Origin: Luzula sylvatica
Lineage: Eukaryota; Streptophyta; Magnoliopsida; Poales; Juncaceae
Assembly (NCBI GenBank): GCA_946800325.1
Contig: OX326959.1
Span: 53,098,784 to 53,162,783, forward strand
Direction: 5' to 3'
DNA length: 64,000 nucleotides
Shown: one piece after another, positions 10,477-22,389 of the stretch
Numbering within the stretch: position 1 is the first letter of the stretch
How the letters are laid out: each line of letters opens with the position of its first letter
Translations under genes and position numbers: made by a program
Notes under the pieces: generated by a model
What the model saw: the letters and a program-made list of their open reading frames with translations, nothing else
Database searches by the model: none
Told to the model about the DNA's origin: nothing

Positions 10477-13400
10477 GGTGTTAGACTTCACTTTTTGCAT
10501 TTTCAAGAAATTTGTTTAAAATTTTAAAATTTTTGTGTGTTAGTCTTCTATTACAGAGTATTTTCCGAAAAACATAAAAAATGAGAACTTTGCTCGTGTT
10601 ACACTTCAATTCTAATTTTTTTAAGAAAATATGATAGTTGACTTTTTTTGAAGGTGTTAGACTTCACATTTTGCATTTTCAAAAAAAAATTAGAAAAATT
10701 TGAAATTTGTGTGTGTTAGTCTTCTATTACGGAGTATTTTCAGGAAAACATAAAAAATGAGTATATTATTCGTGTTAGATTCCAATTTTAACATTTTTAA
10801 GAAAATATGATGATTGAATTTTTTCGAAAGTGTTAAATTTCACTTTTTGCATTTTAAAGAATTTTACTTAAAATTTTCAAATTTGTGTGTGTCGGTCTTC
10901 TATTACGGAGTATTTTCAAGACAGCATAAAAATTGCGTATGTTTATCGTGTAACACTTTCATTTAACATTTCTAAGAAAATATGATAATTGACTTTTGTT
11001 GTAGGTGTTAGACTTCACTTTTTGTATTTTCAAGAATTTTTTTGAAAAATTGGAAATTGGTGTGGGTTAGTCTTCTTTTACGGAGTATTTTCAAGACAAC
11101 ATAAAAATTGAGTATTTTGTTCGTGTTACACTTCAATTAATACATTTTGAATGAAATATGATAATTGAGTTTTTTATAAGGGGTTCGACTTCACTTTTTG
11201 CATTTTGAAGCAATTTTTTTAAAATTTTAAAATTTGTGTGTGATAGTCTTCTATTAGAGAGTATTTTCTGAAAAACATAAAAATTGAGAATTTTGCTCGT
11301 GTTAGACTTCAATTCTAACATTTTTAAGAAAATATGATAATTGACCTTTTTTTAAGGTGTTAGACTTCACTTTTTGCATTTACAAGAAATTTGTTTAATA
11401 TTTTAAAATTCGTGTGTGTCAGTCTTCCATTACAGAGTATTTTCAGAAAAACATAAAAATTGAGTATTTTGCTCGTGTTACACTTTAATTCTAAATTTTT
11501 TAAGAAAATATGATAATTGACTTTTTTTGAAAGTAGACTTCACTTTTTGCATTTTCAAAAAAAAATTAGAAAAATTTGAAATTTGTGTGAGTTAGTCTTC
11601 TATTGCGGAGTATTTTCAGGAAAACATAAAAAATGAGTATTTTATTCGTGTTAGATTCCAATTTTACCATTTTTATGAAAATATGATAATTGACTTTTTT
11701 CGAAGGTGTTAGACTTCACTTTTTGTATTTTCAAGAATTTTACTTAAAATTTTCAAATTTGTGTGTGTTAGTCTTCTATTACCGAGTATTTTCAAGACAA
11801 CATAAAAATTGAGTATGTTTATCGTGTAACACTTTCATTTAACATTTCTACGAAAATATGATAATTGATGTTTGTTGTAGGTGTTAAACTTCCCTTTTTG
11901 TATTTTCAAGAATTTTTTGGAAAAATTGGAAATTGGTGTGCGTTAGTCTTCTATTACGGAGTATTTTCAAGACAACATAAAAATTGAGTATGTTGCTCGT
12001 GTTACACTTCAATTAATACATTTTGAAGAAAATATGATAATCGAGTTTTTTATAAGGTGTTAGACTTAATTTTTTGCATTTTCAAGATTTTTTTTTAAAA
12101 TTTTAAAATTTGTTTGTGTGAGTTAGTCTTCTATTACAGAGTATTTTCAGAAAAAATATAAAAATTGAGTATTTTGCTCGTGTTACACTTCAATTCTAAC
12201 ATTTTTAAGAAAAATATGATAATTGACTTTTTTTTAAGGTGTTAGACTTCACTTTTTGCATTTTCTAGAAACTTGTTTAATATTTTAAAATTCGTGTGTG
12301 TTAGTCTTCCATATCAGAGTATTTTCAGAAAAACATAAAAATTGAGTATATTGCTCGTGTTACACTTTAATTCTAAATTTTTTAAGAAAATATGATAATT
12401 GATTTTTTTTGAAGGTAGACTTCACTTTTTGCATTTAAAAAAAAATTTAGAAAAATTAGAAATTTGTGTGTGTTAGTCTTCTATTACGGAGTATTTTCAG
12501 GAAAACATAAAAAATGAGTATTTTATTCGTGTTAGACTCCAATTTTAACATTTTTAAGAAAATATGATAACTGACTTTTTTCGAAGGTGTTAGACTTCAC
12601 TTTTTGCATTTTCAAGAATTTTTCTGAAAATTTTCAAATTTGTGTGTGTTAGTCTTCTATTACGGAGTATGTTCAAGACAACATAAAAATTGAGTATGTT
12701 TATCGTGTTACAGTTTTCTCTAACATTTCTAAGAAAATATGATAATTGACTTTTGTTGAAGGTGTTAGACTTCACTTTTTGTATTTTCAAGAAATTTTTT
12801 GAAAAATTGGAAATTGGTGTGTGTTACTCTTCTATTACGGAGTCTTTTCAAGACAACAAAAAAAATTGAGTATTTTGTTCGTGTTACACTTCAATTAATA
12901 CATTTTGAAGAAAATATGGTAATTGAGTTTTTTATAAAGTGTTCGACTTCACTTTTTGCATTTTGAAGAAATTTTTGTAAAATTTTAAAATTTGTGTGTG
13001 TTAGTCTTCTATTAGAGAGGATTTTCAGAAAAACATAAAAATTCAGAATTTTGCTCGTGTTTGACTTCAATTCTAACATTTTTAAGAAAATATGATAATT
13101 GATTTTTTTTAAGGTGTTAGACTTCACTTTTTGCATTTTCAAGAAATTTGTTTAAAAATTTAAAATTTGTGTGTGTTAGTCTTCTATTACAGAGTATTTT
13201 CAGAAAAACATAAAAATTGAGAACTTTGCTCGTGTTACACTTCAATTCTAATTTTTTTTAGAAAATATGATAGTTGACTTTTTTGGAAGGTGTGAGACTT
13301 CACATTTTGCATTTTCAAAAAAAAATTAGAAAAATTAATAATTTGTTTGTGTTAGTCTTCTATTACGGAGTATTTTCAGCAAAACATAAAAAATGAGTAT

Positions 13401-13991
13401 TTTATTCGTGTTAGATTCCAATTTTAACATTTTTAAGAAAATATGATAATTGAATTTTTTCGAAGGTGTTAAATTTCACTTTTTGCATTTTCAAGAATTT
13501 TACTTAAAATTTTCAAATTTGTGTGTGTCAGTCTTCTATTACGGAGTATTTTCAAGACAACATAAAAATTGCGTATGTTTATCGTGTAACACTTTCATTT
13601 AACATTTCTACGAAAATATGATAATTGACTTTTGTTGTAGGTGTTAGATTTCTCTTTTTGTATTTTCAAGAAATTTTTTGAAAAATTGGAAATTGGTGTG
13701 TGTTAGTCTTCTATTACGGAGTATTTTCAAGACAACATAAAAATTGAGTATTTTGCTCGTGTTACACTTCAATTAATACATTTTGAAGAAAATATGATAA
13801 TTGAGTTTTTTATAAGGTGTTCGACTTCAGTTTTTGCATTTTGGAGAAATTTTTTTAAAATTTTTAAATTTGTGTGTGTTAGTCTTCTATTAGAGAGTAT
13901 TTTCAGAAAAACATAAAAATTGAGAATTTTGCTCGTGTTAGAATTTAATTCTAACATTTTCAAGAAAATATGATAATTGACTTTTTTTTAA

Positions 13992-14513
13992 TGTTTTGGA
14001 CATCACTTTTTGCATTTTCATGAAATTTTTTTAAAATTTTAAAATTTGTGTGTGTGTTAGTCTTCTATTAGAGAGTATTTTCAGAAAAACATAAAAATTG
14101 AGAATTTTTCTCTTGTTAGACTTCAATTCTAACATTTTTAAGAAAATATGATAATTTACTTTTTTTTAAGGTGTTAGACTTCACTTTTTGCATTTTCAAG
14201 AAATTTGTTTAAAATTTTAAAAGTTGTGTGTGTTAGTCTTCTATTACAGAGTATTTTCAGAAAAACATAAAAATTGAGTACTTTGCTCGTGTTACACTTC
14301 AATTCTAATTTTTTTAAGAAAATATGATAGTTGACTTTTTTTGAAGGTGATAGACTTCACATTTTCAAAAAAAAATTAGCAAAATTTGAAATTTGTGTGT
14401 GTTAGTATTCTATTACGGAGTATTTTCAGGCAAACATAAAAAATGAGTATTTTATTCGTGTTATACTTCAATTCTAACATTTTTGAGAAAATTTGATAAT
14501 TGATTTTTTTTAA
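13992..14513 (+). repeat. Cluster of hybrid monomers (C/B and D/B)
   Basis: The monomer at 13,992 begins like C, with a TGTTTTGGACATCAC start, but passes into the B signature CTATTAGAGAGTATTTTCAG. A normal C (14,170) and a D (14,346) follow. That D lacks a few bases of CACTTTTTGCATTTT, and after TTTTATTCGTGTTA it changes to TACTTCAATTCTAACATTTT, the end of a B monomer. A second C comes next, at 14,514. The run B-C/B-C-D/B-C-D shows two successive register shifts by whole monomers. Confidence 0.8.
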
Positions 14514-17500
14514 GGTGTTAGACTTCACTTTTTGCATTTTCTTGAAATTTGTTTAATATTTTAAAATTCGTGTGTGTTAGTCTTCCATTTACAGAGTATT
14601 TTCAGAAAAACATAAAAATTGAGTATTTTGCTCGTGTTACACTTTAATTATAAATTTTTTAAGAAAATATGATAATTGACTTTTTTTGAAGGTAGACTTC
14701 ACTTTTTGCATTTAAAAAAAAAATAAGAAAAATTAGAAATTTGTGTGTGTTAGTCTTCTATTACGGAGTATTTTCAGGAAAACATAAAAAATGAGTATTT
14801 TATTCGTGTTAGACTCCAATTTTAACATTTTTAAGAAAATATGATAACTGACTTTTTTCGAAGGTGTTAGACTTCACTTTTTGCATTTTCATGAATTTTT
14901 CTGAAAATTTTCAAATTTATGTGTGTTAGTCCTCTATTACGGAGTATTTTCAAGACAACATAAAAATTGAGTATGTTTATCGTGTTACAGTTTCCTTTAA
15001 CATTTCTAAGCAAATTTGATAATTGACTTTTGTTGAAGGTGTTGGACTTCACTTTTTGTATTTTAAAGAAATTTTTTGAAAAATTGGAAATTGGTGTGTG
15101 TTACTCTTCTATTACGGAGTCTTTTCAAGACAACATAAAAATTGAGTATTTTGTTCGTGTTACACTTGAATTAATACATTTTGAAGAAAATATGGTAATT
15201 GAGTTTTTTTATAAGGTGTTCGACTTCACTTTTTGCATTTTGAAGAAATTGTTTTAAAATTTTAAAATTTATGTGTGTTAGTCCTCGATTAGAGAGTATT
15301 TTCAGAAAAACATAAAAATTGAGTATTTTGCTCGTGTTAGACTTCAATTCTAATATTTTTATGAAAATATGATAATTGACTTTTTTTTAAGGTGTTAGAC
15401 TTCACTTTTTACATTTTCAAGAAATTTGTTTAAAATTTAAAAATTTGTGTGTTTTAGTCTTCCATTACAGAGTATTTTCAGAAAAACATAAAAATTGAGT
15501 ATTTTGCTCGTGTTACACTTCAATTCTAAATTTTTTTTGAAAATATGATAATTGACTTTTTTTGAAGGTAGACATCACTTTTTGCATTTAAAAAAAAAAT
15601 TAGAAAAATTAGAAATTTGTGTGTGTTAATCTTCTATTACGGAGTATTTTCAGGAAAACATTGTATGTTATTCGTGTTAGACTACAATTTTAACATTTTT
15701 AAGAAAATATGATAATTGACTTTTCTCGAAGATGTTAGATTTCACCTTTTGTATTTTAAAGAATTTTTCTTAAAATTTTCAAATTTGTGTGTGTTTGTCT
15801 TCTATTACGGTGTATTTTCAAGACAAAATAAAAATTGAGTTTGTTTATTGTGTTACACTTTCATTTAACATTTCTAAGAAAATATGATAATTGACTTTTG
15901 TTTTAGGTGTTAGACTTCACTTTTTGCGTGTTCAAGAAATTTTTTAAAAATTGGAAATTGGTGTGTTTTACTCTTCTACTACGGAGTATTTTTCAAGACA
16001 ACATAAAAATTGAATATTTGGTTCGTGTTACACTTCAATTAATACATTTTGGAGAAAATATGGTAATTGAGTTTTTTATAAGGTGTTGGACTTCACTTTT
16101 TTCATTTTGAAGAAATTTTTTTTAAATTTTTAAATTTCTATGTGTTAGTCTTCTATATGAGAGTATTTTCAGAAAAACATAAAAATTTAGTATTTTGCAC
16201 GTGTTAGACTTCAATTCTAACATTTTTAAGAAAATATGACAATTGGATTTTTATAAGGTGTTTGACTTCACTTTTTGCATTTTCAAGAAATTTGTTTAAA
16301 ATTTTAAAATTTGTGTGTGTTAGTCTTCTATTACAGAGTATTTTCAGAAAAACATAAAAAATGAGTATTTTTCTCATGTTACACTTCAATTCTAAATTTT
16401 TTAAGAAAATATGATAATTGACTTTTTTTGAAGGTAGACTTCACTTTTTGCATTTAAAAAAAAAATTAGGAAAATTAGAAATTTGTGTGTGTTAGTCCTC
16501 TATTACGGAGTATTTTCTGGAAAATATAAAAAATGAGTATTTTATTCGTGTTAGACTCCAATATTAACATTTTTAAGAAAACATGATAACTGACTTTTTT
16601 CGAAGGTGTTGGACTTCACTTTTTGTATTTTCAAGAATTTTTCTGAAAATAGACAAATTTGTGTGTGTTAGTCTTCTATTACGGAGTATTTTCAAGACAA
16701 CACAAAAATTGAGTATGTTTATCGTGTTACAGTTTCATTTAACATTTCTAAGAAAATATGATAATTGACTTTTGTTGTAGGTGTTAGACTTCACTTTTTG
16801 TATTTTCGAGAAATTTTTTGAAAAATTGGAAATTGGTGTGTGTTACTCTCCTATTACGGAGTATTTTCAAGACAACATAAAAATTGTGTATTTTGTTCGT
16901 GTTACACTTCAATTAATACATTCTGATGAAAATATGGTAATTGAGTTTTTTATAAGGTGTTCGACTTCACTTTTTGCATTTTGAAGAAATTTTTTTAAAA
17001 TTTTAAAATTTGTGTGCGTTAGTCTTCTATTAGAGAGTATTTTCAGAAAAACATAAGAATTGAGTATTTTGCTCGTGTTAGACTTCAATTCTAACATTTT
17101 TAAGAAAATATGATAATTGACTTTTTTTTGAGGTGTTAGACTTCACTTTTTGCATTTTCAAGAAATTTGTTTAAAATTTTAAAATTCGTGTGTGTTAGTC
17201 TTCCATTACAGAGTATTTTCAGAAAAATATAAATTTTGAGTGTTTTGCTCGTGTTACACTTTAATTCTAAATTTTTTAAGAAAATATGATAATTGACTTT
17301 TTTTGAAGGTAGACTTCACTTTTTGCATTTAAAAAAAAAATTAGAAAAATTAGAATTTTGTGTGTGTTAGTCTTCTATTACGTAGTATTTTCAGGAAAAC
17401 ATAAAAAATGAGTATTTTATTCGTGTTAGACCCCAATTTTAACATTTTTATGAAAATATGATAACTAACTTTTTTCGAAGGTGTTAGACTTGGTGTTAGA

Positions 17501-19049
17501 CTTCACTTTTTGCATTTTCAAGAATTTTTCTTAAAATTTACAAATTTGTGTGTGTTAGTCTTCTATTACGGAGTATTTTTAAGACAACATAAAAATTGAG
17601 TATGTTTATTGTGTTACAGTTTCATTTAACATTTCGAAGAAAATATGATAATTGACTTTTGTTTTAGGTGTTAGACTTCAATTTTTGTATTTTCAAGAAA
17701 TTTTTGAAAAATTGGAAATTGGTGTGTGTTGCTCTTCTATTACGGAGTCTTTTCAAGACAACATAAAAATTAAGTATTTTGTTCGTGTTACACTTCAATT
17801 AATACATTTTGAAGAAAATATGGTAATTGAGTTTTTTATAAGGTGTTCGACTTCACTTTTTGCATTTTGAAGAAATTTTTTTAAAATTTTAAAATTTGTG
17901 TGTGTTAGTCTTCTATTAGAGGGTATTTTCAGAAAACATAAAAATTGAGTATTTTGCTCCTGTTGTACTTCAATTCTAACATTTTTAAGAAAATATCATA
18001 ATTGACTTTTTTTTAGGGTGTTACACTTCACTTTTTACATTTTCAAGAAATTTGTTTAAAATTTAAAATTTTGTGTGTTAGTCTTCCATTACAGAGTATT
18101 TTCAGAAAAACATAAAAATTGAGTATTTTGCTCGTGTTACACTTCAATTCTAATTTTTTTTTGAAAATACGATAATTGACTTTTTTTGAAGGTAGACTTC
18201 ACTTTTTGCGTTTAAAAAAAAAAATTAGAAAAATTGGAAATTTGTGTGTGTTAGTCTTCTATTACGGAGTATTTTCAGGAAAACATTAAAAATGAGTATT
18301 TTAATCGTGTTAGACTCCAATTTTAACATTTTTAAGAAAATATGATAACTGATTTTTTTCGAAGGTGTTAGACTTCACTTTTTGCATTTTCAAGAATTTT
18401 TCTAAAAATTTACAATTTTGTGTGTGTTAGTCTTCTATTACGGAGTATTTTCAACACAACATAAAAATTGAGTATGTTCATCGTGTTACAGTTTCCTTTG
18501 ACATTTCTAAGAAAATATGATAATTGACTTTTGTTGAAGGTGTTAGACTTCACTTTTTGTATTTTCAAGAAATTTTTTAAAAAATTGGAAATTGGTGTGT
18601 GTTACTTTTCTATTACGGAGTCTTTTCAAGACAACATAAAAATTTAGTATTTTGCTCGTGTTACACTTCAATTAATACATTTTGAAGAAAATATGATAAT
18701 TGTGTTTTTTATAAGGTGTTCGACTTCACTTTTTGCATTTTGAAGAAATTTTTTAAAAATTTTAAAATTTGTGTGTGTTAGTCTTCTATTTGAGAGTATT
18801 TTCAAAAAAACATAAAAATTGAGAATTTTGCTCGTGTTAGACTTCAATTCTAACATTTTTAAGAAAATATGATAATTGACTTTTTTTTAAGGTGCCAGAC
18901 TTCACTTTTTGTATTTTCAAGAAATTTGTTTAAAATTTTAAAATTTGTGTGTTAACGTCTTCTATTACGGAGTATTTTCAGAAAAACATAAAAATTGAGA
19001 ACTTTGCTCGTGTTACACTTCAATTCTAATTTTTTTAAGAAAATATGAT

Positions 19050-20110
19050 AATTGACTTTTTTTTAAGGTGTTAGACTTCACTTTGTACATTTTCAAGAAA
19101 TTTGTTTAAAATTTAAAAATTTGTGTGTGTTAGTCTTCCATTACAGAGTATTTTCAGAAAAAACATAAAAATTGAGTATTTTGCTCGTGTTACACTTCAA
19201 TTCTAAATTTGTTTTGAAAATATGATAATTGACTTTTTTTGAAGGTAGACTTCACTGTTTGCATTTAAAAAAAAAATTAGAAAAATTAGAAATTTATGTG
19301 TGTTAGTCTTCTATTACGGAGTATTTTCAAGAAAACATAAAAAATGAGTATTTTATTCGTGTTAGACTCCAATTTTAACATTTTTAAGAAAATATGATAA
19401 CTGACTTTTTTCGACGGTGTTAGACTTCACTTTTTGCATTTTCAAGAATTTTTCTGAAAATTTACAAATTTGTGTGTGTCAGTCTTTTATTACGGAGTAT
19501 TTTCAGGACAACATAAAAAATTGAGTATGTTTATCGTGTTACAGTTTCATTTAACATTTCTAAGAAAATATGATAATTGACTTTTGTTGTAGGTTTTAGA
19601 CTTCACTTTTTGTATTTTCAAGAAATTTTTTGAAAAATTGGAAATTGTTGTGTGTTACTCTTCTATTACGGAGTCTTTTCAAGACAACATAAAAATTGAG
19701 TATTTTGTTCGTGTTACAGTTCAATTAATACATTTTGAAGAAAATAAGGTAATTGTGTTTTTTATAAGGTGTTCGACTTCACTTTTTGCATTTTGAAGAA
19801 ATTTTTTTAAAATTTTAAAATTTGTGTGTGTTAGTCTTCTATTAGAGAGTATTTTCAGAAAAACATAAAAATTGATAATTTTGCTCGTGTTAGACTTCAA
19901 TTCTAACATTTTTAAGAAAATATGATAATTGACTTATTTTTAAGGTGTTAGACTTCACTTTTTGCATTTTCAAGAAATTTGTTTAAAATTTTAAAATTGG
20001 TGTGTGTTAGTCTTCCATTACAGAGTATTTTCAGAAAAACATAAAAATTGAGAACTTTGCTCGTGTTACACTTCAATTCTAATTTTTTTAAGAAAATATG
20101 ATAGTTGACT
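19050..20110 (+). repeat. Displaced fragment of HOR-1
   Basis: From the C monomer at 19,067 the sequence carries HOR-1 pentamer 1 and 2 marks: TTTGTACATTTTC, TTCACTGTTTGCATTT, TTTTTTCGACGGTG, GTAGGTTTTAGAC and AAAATAAGGTAATTGTG. The match to 9.2-10.1 kb is very close, with an offset of 9852 bp at the B monomers. It is preceded by another C (18,891), so two C monomers are adjacent and the joint lies near 19,030-19,050. Confidence 0.87.
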
Positions 20111-22052
20111 TTTTTTGAAGGCGTCAGACTTCACATTTTGCATTTTCAAAAAAAAATTAGAAAAATTTGAAATTTGTGTGTGTTAGTCTTCTATTACGAT
20201 GTATTTTCAGGAAAACATAAAAAATGAGTATATTATTCGTGTTAGATTCCAATTTTAACATTTTTAAGAAAATATGATGATTGACTTTTTTCGAAAGTGT
20301 TAAATTTCACTTTTTGCATTTTAAAGAATTTTACTTAAAATTTTCCAATTTGTGTGTGTCAGTCTTCTATTACGGAGTATTTTCAGGACAGCATAAAAAT
20401 TGCGTATGTTTATCGTGTAACACTTTCATTTAACATTTCTACGAAAATATGATAATTGACTTTTGTTGTAGGTGTTAGACTTCACTTTTTGTATTTTCAA
20501 TAATTTTTTTGAAAAATTGGAAATTGGTGTGCGTTAGTCTTCTTTTACGGAGTATTTTCAAGACAACATACAAATTGAGTATTTTGCTCGTGTTACACTT
20601 CAATTAATACATTTTGAAGAAAATATGATAATTGAGTTTTTTATAAGGGGTTCGACTTCACTTTTTGCATTTTGAAGCAATTTTATTAAAATTTTAAAAT
20701 TTGTGTGTGTTAGTCTTCTATTAGAGAGTATTTTCAGAAAAACATAAAAATTGAGAATTTTGCTCGTGTTAGACTTCAATTCTAACATTTTTAAGAAAAT
20801 ATGATAATTGACTTTTTTTTAAGGTGTTAGACTTCACTTTTTGCATTTTCAAGAAATTTGTTTAATATTTTAAAATTCGTGTGTGTCAGTTTTCCATTAC
20901 AGAGTATTTTCAGAAAAACATAAAAATTGAGTATTTTGCTCGTGTTACACTTTAATTCTAAATTTTTTAAGAAAATATGATAATTTACTTTTTTTGAAGG
21001 TAGACTTCACTTTTTGCATTTTCAAAAATAAATTAGAAAAATATGAAATTTGTGTGAGTTAGTCTTCTATTGCGGAGTATTTTCAGGAAAACATAAAAAA
21101 TGAGTATTTTATTCGTGTTAGATTCCAATTTTACCATTTTTATGAAAATATGATAATTGACTTTTTTCGATGGTGTTAGACTTCACTTTTTGCATTTTCA
21201 AGAATTTTACTTAAAATTTTCAAATTTGTGTGTGTTAGTCTTCTATTACCGAGTATTTTCAAGACAACATAAAAATTGAGTATGTTTATCGTGTAACACT
21301 TTCATTTAACATTTCTACGAAAATATGATAATTGACGTTTGTTGTAGGTGTTAAACTTCCCTTTTTGTATTTTCAAGAATTTTTTGGAAAAATTGGAAAT
21401 TGGTGTGCGTTAGTCTTCTATTACGGAGTATTTTCAAGACAACATAAAAATTGAGTATTTTGCTCGTGTTACACTTCAATTAATACATTTTGAAGAAAAT
21501 ATGATAATCGAGTTTTTTATAAGGTGTTAGACTTAATTTTTTGCATTTTCAAGATTTTTTTTTAAAATTTTAAAATTTGTTTGTGTGAGTTAGTCTTCTA
21601 TTACAGAGTATTTTCAGAAAAAATATAAAAATTGAGTATTTTGCTCGTGTTACACTTAAATTCTAACATTTTTAAGAAAAATATGATAATTGACTTTTTT
21701 TTAAGGTGTTAGACTTCACTTTTTGCATTTTCTAGAAATTTGTTTAATATTTTAAAATTCGTGTGTGTTAGTCTTCCATATCAGAGTATTTTCAGAAAAA
21801 CATAAAAATTGAGTATATTGTTCGTGTTACACTTTAATTCTAAATTTTTTAAGAAAATATGATAATACATTTTTTTTGAAGGTAGACTTCACTTTTTGCA
21901 TTTAAAAAAAAAAATTAGAAAAATTAGAAATTTGTGTGTGTTAGTCTTCTATTACGGAGTATTTTTAGGAAAACATAAAAAATGAGTATTTTATTCGTGT
22001 TAGACTCCAATTTTAACATTTTTAAGAAAATATGATAACTGGCTTTTCTCGA

Positions 22053-22389
22053 AGATGTTTAAAATTTCAAGAAATTTGTTTAAAATTTTAAAATTTGTGT
22101 GTGTTAGTCTTCTATTACAGAGTATTTTCAGAAAAACATAAAAAATGAGAACTTTGCTCGTGTTACACTTCAATTCTAATTTTTTTCAGAAAATATGATA
22201 GTTCACTTTTTTTGAAGGTGTTAGACTTCACATTTTGCATTTAAAAAAAAAATTAGAAAATTTTCAAATTTGTGTGTGTTAGTCTTCTATTACGGAGTAT
22301 GTTCAAGACAACATAAAAATAGAGTATGTTTATCGAGTTACAGTTTTCTCTAACATTTCTAAGAAAATATGATAATTGACTTTTGTTGA
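22053..22389 (+). repeat. Rearranged E/C and D/E junctions
   Basis: The E start at 22,053 (GAAGATGTTTAAAATTTC) loses the TAGACTTCACTTTTTGCATT part and joins C-type sequence TTCAAGAAATTTGTTTAAA. A D monomer (22,217) resembling HOR-1 pentamer 2 follows. After its adenine run this D switches to the E part TTTTCAAATTTGTGTGTG. A related stretch at 12.59-12.76 kb has the plain E monomer. About 163 bp, nearly one monomer, has been gained here. Confidence 0.8.
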
